NCBI GenBank assembly: GCA_011524395.1
Contig: WTKN01000066.1
Location: forward strand, 1 to 64,000
DNA from: Moorena sp. SS36440bin_2
Lineage (GTDB): Bacteria > Cyanobacteriota > Cyanobacteriia > Cyanobacteriales > Coleofasciculaceae
Direction: 5' to 3'
Length of the DNA stretch: 64,000 bases
The position numbers and the translations under genes are program-made. Of this stretch, positions 1-10,300 are shown in pieces; the stretch's first letter is position 1; the number at the start of each line of letters is the position of its first letter. Under the pieces are notes generated by a model, which was not told where the DNA came from, did no database searches, and saw nothing but the letters and a program-made list of their open reading frames with translations.

Positions 1-22
1 TGATTACTTGATTTTCAGTCTA

Positions 23-619
23 TCAAGTTTTCGGATAATAGTGGGATAGGTTCAAGGGTGGAGTGATCCGGGAAGCATCGGGAACGAAGTCAGTATCCCC
101 ACTCTCATCAATGGGAGTACCAGGGATGAAACGGGGGCCAACTACCATTGGGAAGACAAATTCATAATTACCTCCCTGGAACTGTAGCTGATCGGTATAG
201 CGAAGGGTGACCTCAATTTGCTCCCCTGGTTTAATGTGAGCTAGAGATTGAGTAAAAATATTATCCCGTTCTTGCTCTAAGAGTCCCGCAGTGCGCCCTT
301 GACTGCAAGCTTCCTCGTAGATAGTTTGAGCGTCTTCCCGTTTTTTGATATTGCCCTCAATTATGCGATCGCTTAATTTAATCTCCATCTCATCCACCGC
401 CGCTTGATCCGGTAGTGGAAATATATACACTGCTTCTAAGGGTTCGCTGAAAGGATTATCAAAGGTCTGTGTCACCTCTACCCGTGACATGTGACCGGTA
501 ATTTTGGCGTAAACGTCTGTATGTTTCAGAGGAAATACCGAGTGTTCCTCCTCTTCGTTAACGTATAGTCCCCCTAGCAACTGCTTGGAGCATAATAGTG
601 CATGAGTGGGCATGGGCAT
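23..619 (-). CDS. VIT-domain protein, truncated after the VIT domain
   Basis: This encodes 198 aa, almost all of it one VIT (vault/inter-alpha-trypsin) domain. Visible family signatures include VEVTQTFDNPF near residue 48, VYIFPLPDQAAVDEMEI near 64, and ERDNIFTQSLAHIKPGEQI near 117. Cyanobacterial relatives are usually several hundred residues long and continue into a von Willebrand A domain. Here the frame ends at ASRITPPLNLSHYYPKT, where full-length relatives carry on, and two stops follow (TGA at 23-25, then TAG). Only 22 bases lie beyond, so I cannot tell a frameshift from a real truncation. The family is cell-surface or secreted, with an adhesion-like role presumed. There is no signal peptide at the chosen ATG. 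The call of the domain is firm; that the gene is broken is inference. Confidence 0.72.
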   Translation of the reverse strand: MPMPTHALLCSKQLLGGLYVNEEEEHSVFPLKHTDVYAKITGHMSRVEVTQTFDNPFSEPLEAVYIFPLPDQAAVDEMEIKLSDRIIEGNIKKREDAQTIYEEACSQGRTAGLLEQERDNIFTQSLAHIKPGEQIEVTLRYTDQLQFQGGNYEFVFPMVVGPRFIPGTPIDESGDTDFVPDASRITPPLNLSHYYPKT

Positions 620-758
620 TTACCTTAAGATTGAGCAAATGGGTGAGCTTCGCTACTGTCCATATCAGTAGCAAGGTTCTGGGTAGACGCACCATGCTAG
701 CCACAAATCTAATGATAAATCCTTACCAAGAGTGAACTTGGCTCAATCTGCTTTTTAG

Positions 759-947
759 TTAGCCATCATAATCGCTGTCAATCTCAATATCGAGAGTTTC
801 TTGATCCACCCTTACATACAAAATGTTTGGACGACAGCACACTTGACAATCTTCGATATAGGATTGCTGTTCACCAGCGCTTAGATCTACAAAGGTCAAA
901 ATGGTTTCACCACAATAGGCACAGGAATATTGAGCAGTCTCTTGCAT
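759..947 (-). CDS. CPXCG-motif cysteine-rich small protein
   Basis: This 62-aa protein carries paired cysteines CAYC (residues 9-12) and CQVCC (34-38), followed by the acidic tail typical of the CPXCG (Cys_rich_CPXG) family. These are small zinc-ribbon-like proteins of unknown function, common in cyanobacteria and proteobacteria. The length fits the family. The first motif reads CAYC rather than CPxC, a minor variation. It is a single gene with a 139-base spacer to the VIT gene start, and nothing in the sequence suggests a partner. Confidence 0.75.
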   Translation of the reverse strand: MQETAQYSCAYCGETILTFVDLSAGEQQSYIEDCQVCCRPNILYVRVDQETLDIEIDSDYDG

Positions 948-1170
948 TCAGTCAGAATTTTATTTGAGTGTAGCAATTATTCTACTGGGTCAGGGCTGAC
1001 GGAGATCACAACTGACCTATGAAATTGGTAACTGATAAATTTACAGACTAACGGTCTGTTGTGGAGTCGTTTTTTGTGGAGTCGTTTTTTGTTGAGGTTT
1101 TACGGTTGATGGTTGACTGTTTACGGTTGATGGTCAACCATGAACAAAAATTCAATTTTTACAACAGCTG

Positions 1171-1650
1171 ATGAGTAAACCATCTCCATCGTTACCACCA
1201 GGATGCATTTTCCGGCCTGCCTGTGCTAAGGATACCTGGGCAATTCTTAAATTAATTCTGATGGCTAAACTAGAGCCTACCCAGTTACGTTGGACTCAGT
1301 TTCGGGTGATTGAATTTGAGGGGCGTGTGGTGGCTTGTGGACAATTGCGCAACTTTCCCGATGCCCAAGAATTGGGGAGTTTGGTTGTGGCACCTAAGTG
1401 GCGCAATCGGGGCTTGGGGAGTTATCTTATGAAAAATCTAATCAAAGAGGCAACTCAGCCTGCCGGTGCGCTTTATCTCGAATGTATGGGTTGGCTGACG
1501 GGATTTTACACTCGTTTCGGTTTTGTGTCAGTATCCTGGCAAGACTTACCCAAATCCCTTAAAGTTAAGTTTGGCTTGTCCAAACTAGCAACTACACTAT
1601 TCCGTATTCCTCTATCCATCATGATCTACCAACCAAAGGATGAAGGATGA
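1171..1650 (+). CDS. GNAT family N-acetyltransferase
   Basis: This 159-aa protein fits one GNAT fold. Residues about 65-90 (LGSLVVAPKWRNRGLGSYLM) contain the V-x-P-x-x-R-x-x-G-x-G acetyl-CoA pyrophosphate loop, and ALYLECMGWLTGFYTRFGF near 115-133 is the usual beta5/alpha4 motif with a Tyr-Phe pair. The acceptor cannot be deduced. It uses an ATG start just after an AT-rich leader containing two copies of a TGGAGTCGTTTTTTG repeat (about 1060-1090). The final codons and stop lie in a short GATGAAG repeat, a pattern seen at several gene ends here. It is monocistronic as far as can be seen. Confidence 0.85.
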   Translation: MSKPSPSLPPGCIFRPACAKDTWAILKLILMAKLEPTQLRWTQFRVIEFEGRVVACGQLRNFPDAQELGSLVVAPKWRNRGLGSYLMKNLIKEATQPAGALYLECMGWLTGFYTRFGFVSVSWQDLPKSLKVKFGLSKLATTLFRIPLSIMIYQPKDEG

Positions 1651-1681
1651 AGGCAGCTTAAGTAGCTTGGCCAAAAGTTAA

Positions 1682-2262
1682 GGTTGTTGGCCTAGGGTGG
1701 CCAATGGTGGTTTCCTAGGCCAACCTGTCTCTAGTCGTCGCTATTTAATTGGCGTTGCTGATTATGCGTATGGTTTTGCCCCCCTAGCCCCCCAGCGAGC
1801 AATCCCTCGCTGGGCAGGGCTGTTTCTTGCGTCGGACTAAAATGCGATTGGTGGGGAGGTGGGGAGATAAGGAGATAGGGAGATAGGGGGAATTTTTATT
1901 CATAATTTGGTATTTTTCACCTTAAAAAAACCTTCTCTCCAGCACCGCACCTGCCTTTCACCCGTAGAAAAAGACAATTTATTCATGAGCAATGTTACAG
2001 CCCTGCCTCGCTCGGGGGAACAAAACTATCAAAGTCCCCCGAGCGAGCAATACCTCGCTCGGGGGATTTAGGGGGCTTTAGTAAAACCAAATGATCGCGC
2101 ATTCATTCCTTAATTCAGCAACGCTATTTAATTGAACATACTCATGAACAGGTATCCGATGTACTCAATCCCATTGCCCACGTCGAGGTGATGCAAAATA
2201 TTCCCTCTCAGGAAAAGGACGCTATTGTTCCCTACCTCTCACATTTTTTATGTCATCAATGA
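1682..2262 (+). pseudogene. Gene remnant of unknown identity, split by a MITE
   Basis: If the element at 1752-2124 and one copy of its 10-bp target duplication are removed, an open frame joins exactly across the junction. It runs from after a stop at 1679-1681, through SSRRYLI, into EHTHEQVSDVLNPIAHVEVM and on to a TGA at 2260-2262. The C-terminal half has a protein-like composition, but I do not recognise the family and see no good start codon upstream. It is therefore treated as a decayed or 5'-truncated gene that the element entered. The frame continuity is observed; former coding function is inferred. Confidence 0.35.
1752..2124. mobile_element. 373-bp MITE with 10-bp TIRs and 10-bp target duplication
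   Basis: The ends are perfect inverted repeats: GCGTTGCTGA at 1752-1761 and TCAGCAACGC at 2115-2124. The same 10 bases, TATTTAATTG, flank both sides (1742-1751 and 2125-2134), as expected of a target-site duplication. There is no transposase frame inside. The interior holds two strong hairpins built on CAGCGAG/CTCGCTG (1791-1814) and GAGCGAG/CTCGCTC (about 2037-2064), plus a purine-rich GGGAGATA run near 1860-1890. A non-autonomous element moved by a transposase elsewhere in the genome is the simplest reading. Confidence 0.8.
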
Positions 2263-2342
2263 GCTGAGTCCTGAATTCTGAATTCCTGAATTTCGCTATT
2301 GATTGGTTTTTAATTTTGCCTTCAACCTTTAACCTTGGCCTT

Positions 2343-2400
2343 AATGCCGTAGGCCACGCTGCGCGAACGGCCACGCGTGCGCGTTCAACCTTTAACCTTC
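2343..2400. repeat. GC-rich interspersed repeat flanked by CAACCTTTAACCTT copies
   Basis: A GC-rich block (CCACGCTGCGCGAACGGCC and a neighbour) lies between two copies of TTCAACCTTTAACCTT. A related block with the same CACGCTGCGCGAACGG core occurs at about 36203-36247. The second TTCAACC copy runs into the stop codon of the kinase gene at 2392. It resembles the short palindromic repeats dispersed in cyanobacterial genomes. Confidence 0.55.
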
Positions 2401-3909
2401 TGCATTTGGTGATGAATCACTAGATTTGATATCTAACCAAGCTCGGATTTCTTCAACTAACCAATTCAATTCAGCTTCTGGTAATTGTTCACCAAAGATG
2501 TAGGTTTGAGATTTTTGACCAAACGGTGATGGTCGTTCTACCTGAGTAGTAATCGCAATCCCCCGATGGTATCGACCTTGTACATCCCGATAGGCAGTAA
2601 TATAAACTTCTTTAATTTGTGAGTTTTCTCCTCGATCCCATTTTTTCCGGCTCAAGGATGCCTTAGTAATTTCAAATTTTTTGTTATCAAAAGAAATACG
2701 AACTGCCTCAGAAAAATCTTTTTCCGAGTTTAATGATGTTATCCACATCACTAAAAAAATTGGTATAGCTAAAGGCAATAATGATACTGGAATTGCTAAT
2801 AATATTACTAATATTTGAACAATAAGGTGCTTAAATAAATCCAGTAAAATTGCTACAACTGCTCCCAAAGCAAGACCAACTACTAGCCGGCGTTGCCTAG
2901 ACTTTTCTAAAGTCTTGAATCGCTGTAGGGAGTAAGAAAATACCCCCTTTACCACCCCTCTAGCTTGTTTTAGGGTATGTTTGAAGGGTTTCATCACTAT
3001 CATTTCCCAGTGGGAGGGGATATCAATGATTAGTTGTTCTGCTGATTTATGGATACGGACAACAGTGTCTGGCAAACCAGTTGGGGAGGTGTTGTTTGAT
3101 GGAACCACTGGGTTAGTGTATAGCGCTTCAGTAGCTTGTTTAGCATCACTGAAGCGACGCTCCACAGCTGGTTCTGTAATTTTCTCTAACCAGGTAACCA
3201 AGCCAGGCTCAACAGTAGAACCGAGTAGTTGACGAAATTGAATCCGCAAATTTTCCTGAGGTAACTCAGCAGGTGCCACTCCAGTCAGAAGTTCAATCAA
3301 GGTCACCCCTAAGGCATACAAATCAGAAGCAGGCACAGCTTGACCCCCAAACTGTTCCATGGGAGTATAACCATAGGTTCCCACCACTGTAAATGTCGCA
3401 CCCGCAGTAGTTGGTTGAGCCTGCACTGCTCCAAAATCAATTAAATATACCTGCTCATCCTCACCCCAAATTAGATTGCTTGGCTTGATATCTCGGTGTA
3501 AGACTGGGGGGTTAAGCTGATGTAAGTACTGAAGAATTTCTAAAATATCAGCTGCGATAGTATTTACCTGCTGCTGAGAGAATCTAAACCCTTGAGACTT
3601 TTGCTGTTTCAGGGATAGACCAGGGATATACTCCTGAACCAGTCCAAACCACAGGATACTCTCATCAAGGGAAAAATAATCCCGATACTTGGGAATCCGA
3701 GGATGATCGAGTTGTTTGAGAACTTGCGCTTCCCGCTCAAATAGTTTCAAATCGTCCCATTGTACGGGACCACCTAAAGCCAAAAGCTTGACTACGACTT
3801 GTGTGTCAGACTCCGAATCCTGAGCTAGCCAAGTCTGGCGCACTGGATTGTCATTCAGCTTCTGCTGGAGGTAATAGCGATTTTGGAGGACTTTACCAGA
3901 TTCTAGCAT
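2392..3909 (-). CDS. Membrane-anchored serine/threonine protein kinase
   Basis: This 505-aa Hanks-type kinase phosphorylates Ser/Thr; its substrate is unknown. The kinase domain covers about residues 11-265. Visible elements are the VAIK-equivalent lysine K41 (VVVKLLALGG), catalytic loop HRDIKPSN at 138-145 (Asp140, Lys142, Asn145), DFG at 158-160, and an activation segment ending GTYGYTPMEQF. The glycine-rich loop is weak (QKLNDNPVRQ), as in many cyanobacterial members. Two hydrophobic segments follow (about 341-358 and 363-392), then a soluble C-terminal domain of about 110 aa that I cannot name. The stop overlaps a short repeat. There is no neighbouring phosphatase or operon partner. Confidence 0.9.
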   Translation of the reverse strand: MLESGKVLQNRYYLQQKLNDNPVRQTWLAQDSESDTQVVVKLLALGGPVQWDDLKLFEREAQVLKQLDHPRIPKYRDYFSLDESILWFGLVQEYIPGLSLKQQKSQGFRFSQQQVNTIAADILEILQYLHQLNPPVLHRDIKPSNLIWGEDEQVYLIDFGAVQAQPTTAGATFTVVGTYGYTPMEQFGGQAVPASDLYALGVTLIELLTGVAPAELPQENLRIQFRQLLGSTVEPGLVTWLEKITEPAVERRFSDAKQATEALYTNPVVPSNNTSPTGLPDTVVRIHKSAEQLIIDIPSHWEMIVMKPFKHTLKQARGVVKGVFSYSLQRFKTLEKSRQRRLVVGLALGAVVAILLDLFKHLIVQILVILLAIPVSLLPLAIPIFLVMWITSLNSEKDFSEAVRISFDNKKFEITKASLSRKKWDRGENSQIKEVYITAYRDVQGRYHRGIAITTQVERPSPFGQKSQTYIFGEQLPEAELNWLVEEIRAWLDIKSSDSSPNAEG

Positions 3910-4302
3910 AGTTTAGTAGGCGTTGAAGCCAGTTCTTTTACTATAGCTTTTGGTGAATACAACTTACTAAGCACCATTACAAAATTAATTTCCTACTACC
4001 AATCTCTGTAACCCTTACATCGTAAGGCTTTGAGTTTTATAAAATGTGTAATTAATTTTGTGCACCTGCTTATAAAGAAAGAGCGTTGTGAATAAGAGCA
4101 AGCAACCATATCCTGTAGAACTTACAGAAGCATCAGGGGTGTTGCTAATAGATTGTTTTTCAAAAAATTATGATTACCCTAAATCCCTCTGCCTGAGTAA
4201 ACCCCTTCCGTATTCGTTAAAAAACCATATAGCAATCCTAAATCATTTGTAAAATTTTAAAAATTGAAAATCCTTGCTCTACAAGACTTATGGTGATTCA
4301 GC

Positions 4303-4410
4303 AGAGCCGACGCTACGCGAGCGATCGCAAAGCGTGGCCTTTGGCTATGGCTTCAGCTTCCGCGCTTATGCGATTAGCCCTTCTGGCTACGCTACGCGAT
4401 CGCTATGGCC
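4303..4410. repeat. GC-rich palindromic HIP1-bearing interspersed repeat
   Basis: A GC-rich island in AT-rich DNA with two GCGATCGC octamers and the dispersed unit that begins AGCTTCCGCGCTTATGCG (4355-4380). The same 26-base unit recurs at 7160-7185 and 7214-7239, so this is a genome-dispersed repeat rather than a gene. Confidence 0.7.
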
Positions 4411-5618
4411 AAAATATTTCACGAATCAGATAGGATTGCTATAGCTGTTTCAAGGGGTGCGAGTGCGGTTAAAATAATAGATAGGAAGCGCTTATAGCGT
4501 TTATTATAGCTATGAGGTACACAGGATTTTTTATCTCTTGCTTATTAGCTTATCCCTGCTCCCTGCTGCCTAAAAAAAACTCATCAACATGATAATCTAT
4601 ATAGTTTTTAAAATTGGCTTTATACACAGGAGTTAATTTTAATACAATTAACTCCTTTATTTATATATACAACGGTTTACAATTCAATCATGTACAAAAT
4701 ATTGGTGGGATTTTAGGGAGCAGCAAGTAGGGAGATTCGGAGCAGGTAAGTGGTTAAAAAATTGTGTACTTGAAATTGTGTACTTGATAGTTATGCAAAC
4801 CGCCGTATTTTTATGATTTAAACTTACCTTTTAATTATCAATATAAAAAACCAAAATATTTAAACATTAAATTATTGTTTAAGCAAATATTAATAAATTA
4901 TTATTGTAATGAATCACGGCAGATTGGCAATCAGACTTTTTACCAAGGCTAGCGATTATCTAGAGAAAGCATAACACATTGAATTTGCTTTAATAAAGAA
5001 AGTTGACAGTCTAGATATGTAGTTATAAAAACCACCGGTTTTGGAAATCATGACAAAACTATAATGGCATTAAAATTAATCAATTATTTCAAGCTGTAAG
5101 TGTTTACAATATCGATAAAATAATTTGGTTATGGTAAACTAAGTTGATTATATTTTTTACGAATCATGATATCCAATAATGAAGTTTAAACTATTTACCA
5201 GAGTAGCTTTTTGGTTGGATTTATCTAACTATAAACTCTGTTGATGAGATGTAGCAACTCTTGTGCAGCATAATCCTTTAGCAGACCGATACTATAGTTA
5301 TACTCTCAAGGAGTTTAAAGCAGTAGGTGTGGCAATTGGCCTTGTTATAGTTGCCCAATCCCAGTGGTTGCTCAATCCCAACTTGAACCTTTTCTGTAAT
5401 CGAGGAAGACTATCACCAGCCTGTGATGGCACAAAGTCTTCCCCATCGCTGTTTTTGGCGAAATGCTTTTTGAGCTGGTGTAGCTGTTCCTTGAATAGTT
5501 CTATCTGTTGTGTTCTATCGGTTGTTGCTGGGGATAGATTTGTTTTTTCTGTGGTTCAGTCAGTGAGCTAGTTGAGGCGATATAACCTAGACCTTCTTTT
5601 GATAGTGGCTAAAACGAA

Positions 5619-5648
5619 CATGAACCAGGTAACGGTACCTGGTTCATG
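5619..5648. other. Perfect 13-bp hairpin, 4-nt loop
   Basis: CATGAACCAGGTA at 5619-5631 pairs perfectly with TACCTGGTTCATG at 5636-5648 around the loop ACGG. No T-tract follows on either strand, so it is not a standard intrinsic terminator. It could be an RNA structural element, a protein-binding palindrome or a terminator relic. Confidence 0.6.
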
Positions 5649-6540
5649 GTTATACTTATTCAACAAAATATCTAGCTAGGGTTTACAGAGTCTTACAGCC
5701 GACGCTCAACAAAAAAGTATATTCCTCCATTACTTACTTTCCTGAGTGGTTTGGCTTTTGATGTTTTAACAGTTTGGCTAGCCAAAGACCATGAACAAAG
5801 ATGCTTCATATCATGACCACTAGCGACTTAAAACACCCCAGTGCGCCTGATCTAGGCTAATCAAAATCCCCACGGGTCGCACTGCTACCAATTAGGGCTA
5901 GACATGGCTTTACTGGTCTCAGGTAGGTGGTAATTAAACTCAATTAGTTCCATTCATGCTGATTTAACCCCTACCTTACCCTACATGTCTTATTAATCTC
6001 TACGACGAAGTTTCTAGGGCTGTAAGTTTTTCAGGACAGGAGGCACAGTCCTGAATTCCGATTGGTTTGTGTGCCTATGATTAATGTATCAACTTGGCTG
6101 AATTTTTGGTAGACTCTGTTCAGAGAAATTTGCTTAACTTAAAATTTGTTTAAAAAGCCGATCAATTCGTAACGTTTGACAAATGCTATAGGATTTACGC
6201 CGCAAATCCGGTGATTGAAGGTCATTACACCGATTTCAGCCTTTGACTTATCAGAAAAACCTGGTTTGAAGGGTCTTGGTTTATAAGCCTTGTACTAATT
6301 ATTGATTCGAGAATATTCCACTGTCAGTAACTCTTGCGGAATCGAATTTGATCCTAGATATAGGGATAAATGTGTAAATTAGGGCATTGAATAATATAGA
6401 TTTTATTTTGATTTATATGTGAAGCATTTTGTTAGCTTGTTTTACTTGAGCAATGCTTTAGATCTGATGTGCATTCGGTATTTATTGCGACTATACTCGA
6501 AGAAAATCTTAGAGCTGACTTAGGGATTAAAAAGAATCTG

Positions 6541-6960
6541 ATGAAGAAGTTGTTAATTACGCTATTGGTAGCACTGTCTTTGGTTACAACACTATTTCTA
6601 ACCAGCCCTGCCACTGCACTAGCTAAAAGTACACTTTACCCAGGTGAAGAACTCAGAAGAGGTGATTTCATAACCTCTCCGAATGGTCAATACAAGTTCA
6701 TTCAGCAAGAAGATGGAAACCTCGTTCTCTACAACGGTTCTGGAGTGCCTTTGTGGAATAACGAGCAAAAGGGCAAAGCCGTGAGTAGAACGATCATGCA
6801 GGATGATGGCAATCTTGTTACCTATGGATACCCTGAGGCACTTTGGTCTTCTGGTACTAGTGGCAGTCTAGGTGCTTACCTCATGCTCCAGGATGATGGC
6901 AACATTGTAATTTATCAGCCCCATCCCGATGCAATATGGACTACTAATACTGTTGAGTAA
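6541..6960 (+). CDS. Secreted bulb-type mannose-binding (B-) lectin
   Basis: I chose the ATG at 6541 (139 aa) over upstream starts because it begins a textbook signal peptide: KK, a hydrophobic core, then TSPATALA before KSTLYPGEEL. The mature protein is a single B-lectin domain of about 110 aa with three copies of the Q-x-D-x-N-x-V-x-Y mannose pocket: QEDGNLVLY, QDDGNLVTY and QDDGNIVIY. All three pockets keep Gln, Asp, Asn, Val and Tyr, so sugar binding is likely intact. Such proteins act outside the cell in aggregation, defence or toxin-like roles. It is a single gene with its own terminator downstream (7039). Confidence 0.88.
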   Translation: MKKLLITLLVALSLVTTLFLTSPATALAKSTLYPGEELRRGDFITSPNGQYKFIQQEDGNLVLYNGSGVPLWNNEQKGKAVSRTIMQDDGNLVTYGYPEALWSSGTSGSLGAYLMLQDDGNIVIYQPHPDAIWTTNTVE

Positions 6961-7038
6961 ATTACTTCTTAATATGAGGGGTGACACCCCTCAATAAATC
7001 TGCTATATTGTGATTATGTAGATGCACCCTGATGATCA

Positions 7039-7071
7039 AGAGAGCTTGAAGACGGCTCTCTGATTTTTTTT
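7039..7071 (+). terminator. Intrinsic terminator after the lectin gene
   Basis: AGAGAGC (7039-7045) pairs with GCTCTCT (7055-7061) across a 9-nt loop and is followed by GA and a run of eight or nine T. It lies about 80 bases downstream of the lectin stop. Confidence 0.75.
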
Positions 7072-7159
7072 AGGGAAAGGGATCGATGAACGAGATCTCC
7101 CTGTGTGTACTCATTCACAAACAAGGCAAAATTAGAGTATGCGATTGGCCTTAGGCCTA

Positions 7160-7259
7160 AGCTTCCGCGCTTATGCGATTAGCCCGAAGGGCGTTGGCTA
7201 GCAAATCAAGCGTAGCTTCCGCGCTTATGCGATTAGCCCGAAGGGCGTTGGCTAGCAAA
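7160..7259. repeat. Two direct copies of a GC-rich dispersed repeat
   Basis: A unit of about 46 bases starting AGCTTCCGCGCTTATGCG and ending GGCGTTGGCTAGCAAA occurs at about 7160-7205 and again at 7214-7259. Its first 26 bases also occur at 4355-4380. It is not coding. Confidence 0.8.
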
Positions 7260-7279
7260 CGCATACTCTTTCCAAGATG

Positions 7280-7334
7280 ATATTAAATCAATATTAAATC
7301 AATATTAAATCAATATTAAATCAATATTAAATCA
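7280..7334. repeat. Five tandem copies of an 11-bp unit
   Basis: ATATTAAATCA is repeated five times without interruption (7280-7334). The last copy includes the stop codon of the CheA gene (7327-7329), so the array begins exactly at the end of that frame. Confidence 0.9.
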
Positions 7335-10300
7335 ATAGGTCTTCTACAATAATTTCATTTAACGTTTTCAATAACTCGCGCTCATTGTAAGGCTTAGAAA
7401 AATAGCCAGATGCACCTAAAGTCATAGCTAGTTTGCGATGCTTAGAACCACTCCGGGAGGTGAGCATAATAATGGGTAAGGTCTTTAAGCTTAGGTCTCC
7501 TTTGACCCGAGTTAAAAAGCCATAGCCATCCAGCCTAGGCATTTCGATATCACAAATAATGGCTTTAACCTCTAACCCCCGAAGGAGTTTTTCTATCCCA
7601 TCCTGACCATCTTTGGCGTGTTCTACAATATACCCAGCTTTTTCTAACCCCAATGCCAACATCCGGCGCACGTTAATCGAGTCGTCAATGATTAAGATGG
7701 TGTCTTTGGTACTTGGTTGTATCCCCATGGAGGGAGGTTGTTGCTCCACAAATCCCTTTGAGGTGGAGTAATGTTGTGGGGATAAACTCTCTAGGTTACT
7801 AGTGCGCTGACAACTGATTATCCAGCGTACCATGGCATTTGCGTCTACCAGGGGAACCACTCGACCGTTGCCGAGAATGGTACAGCCGCTAAATCCATCA
7901 GGTAACCCTAGGGTTCCTTCTACTTGACGCACGGTAACTTCTCGCTCTCCCCAGGAGCGGTCTACACACAGGCCGATTAATTGCTCGGCTTGATTGATAA
8001 TTAGAATAGTAGGTTCATTAATGTTCGGAGTTTCTTCTAGGGTGGTGACCCGACGGCGACAGTAAAATTTCAGCCACTTTTTCAGGCGAATTAGGGACAC
8101 CATTTTCCCTTGCCAGTTGATAACTTCGTTGCCTAGGGTAGTTAATATTTGCTGGGATTTCAGCATCAACATCTCTTGAATTACATCGATGGGAAATGCC
8201 AAAAGCATGCCGTTACTTTCCACTAGCAGGATGCGTGCTACCGATAGGGTAAAGGGGACGGTGAGGGTAAAGGTCGTTCCCCAGCCGGGTTGGGTATCGA
8301 CTCGGATATCCCCCCGGATTTGCTTGAGGTTGTTACGCACTACATCCATTCCCACACCACGACCAGATAGGTCGGTGACTTGATCAGCTGTACTAAATCC
8401 GGGTTCAAAAATCAGGGACAACAATTCCTGGTCACTGGCGCTGGCGAGCAGCTCCTGGTCTAATCCCATTTCCTCTGCTCTGGCTCGGATTTTGGTTAAA
8501 TTAATGCCTTTGCCATCATCACGAAGGGTAAGCTGGGTCTGGTTTCCCCTTTGGGTAGCTTTGATTTCAATAGTTCCCTTCGGCGGTTTCCCCATAGCCT
8601 GACGGGTGCTAGGGTCTTCAATGCCATGGTCGAAGGCATTGCGCAATAAATGCATTAGGGGGTCACTCAGGGTTTCCAAGATGGTGCGGTCAATCAGGGT
8701 ACCTTTCCCCACTACCTTAAGTTCTACTTGTTTGCCATGCTCCACACACAAGTCCCGCAAAGCTCGGGAAAATCGTCCCACTAAATCAGATAAAGGACGC
8801 ATCCGAACCTGAGTGAGATTGGTTTGCAGCTGCTTGGCGGTTTTGTTTAATTCATGGGCAATGCTATCAGTATCGTCTAGGGTCAATTCCAAGTCACTGG
8901 TGACTTCTTCGATTTGAACAATGGTTTCCATCACCTCCCTTGATAGCAGGTGCAAGTCGCTGTAGGAATCCATCTCTAAGGCATCAAACCCTTCAACAGT
9001 AATAGCTAGGGGAGCAGGGGGAGCAGGGGAAGCAGGGGAAGCGTCAAAAGATACCGAAGATGGCAGGAAAAGTCCCTCAGGTTTGTTGGTTTCCCCATCC
9101 CCCTGTCTTCCTGTCATTCCTTTTGGGGTGGCAATCTGGTCATAAGATGTGCGGAGCTTGTGATTGGAAGCTTCGAGAATATTGACCCGGCGGCTGAGGT
9201 TGTCTACTAGGGTGCGCAGTCGTCCCAGTTGCAGCGAAAGACCATTGCGCTCGATAGTCAGTTCTCCAAACAAGTCATTGAGTCGATCCAACTGTCGCAC
9301 AGGAATGCGCACAGTATTTTCCTGGTGTGGGTCTTTTGAGGAGTCTTCCTGATTGTTTTCCCTAAGGAAGATGGGTTCAGGGGAAGGGGGAGAAGACAAA
9401 GCAGAGGGGGAACAGAAGGCAGAGGGGGAAGAGATGTGGAGATTGCTATCCACCCATTGAAATACGTTTACTTCCCCTTGCTCTTGCTGGTCTTGCTGGT
9501 CTTGCTGGTCTTGCTGGTCTTGCTGGTCTTGCTGGTATGCCTCATCCCCTTGTCCGACTAGTTCTGGCTGATCGGTTTCCAATTCCCCAACTAATATAGC
9601 TTCCTCTGCCACCCCTGGGTCTGTAGCTCCTCCTTGATTCTCTTGAAACTCCTTAGCTTCTAGGCAGCGGGGTAAATGAGTCAGTTGGCCTACCAGTACC
9701 AACGCCTGGGATTGCCGCCACACCATTAGAGCTTGTTGGGCAATCGCTTCGACTTGGTCTGGGGCAGCTTCTAGCTGGTGATTGATGTCTTCGCACAACT
9801 GAATAAAAGCCTCGAGCTGCAGCATTTCCCCTAAACCGCCTAATTCTTGAGCCATGATGGACACTTCTTCAAGCAAGCAGGGTTTTTCAGGGTCTGCTAA
9901 TACCCCTTCTAGGCGAGCTAGACACCCTTCCACTTCTGTTTCAAAGAGCATGGCAGTCACATTAGTACCATCCTCTGCTCCTAGCATAGTGGTAGCATCA
10001 TCTGCTACCGGATCCCCTAGAATCTCGTGCAGTTGATCAAATACTGGGTTAGCTATGGTTTCTAGCCATTGGGAGTCTACCCGATTCCCCTGGCGGTTGA
10101 TATCGAGTACCTGGCGCAGACAGTCTACCCCCTGTAGGAGTAGACTTTCGAGTTGGTTTTCGATTGCGATCGCATTTTTCTTAGCCTTGAGAACTTTAAA
10201 TGAATCCTCTAAGCGGTGAGTGAGGTGACTCAAGGTGCCATATCCCATCATCCCAGCTCCCCCTTTGACAGAATGAACCGCTCGCAGAATCCCATCCATT

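Larger units (their letters stand above)
3910..6540. other. Long non-coding stretch with repeats and a hairpin
   Basis: About 2.6 kb without a gene I can support. It is AT-rich and contains the GC-rich repeat block at 4303-4410, a clean hairpin at 5619-5648, and long poly-A/T tracts between 4600 and 5200. An open frame at 5263-5571 (102 aa) starts plausibly but becomes cysteine/serine-rich without family features, so it is either spurious or the frameshifted start of a dead gene. Confidence 0.6.

Noticed and set aside
5263-5571. 102-aa open frame
   Set aside because: It starts in a protein-like way but turns Cys/Ser-rich, has no family features and stands alone in a non-coding region; it may be a remnant.
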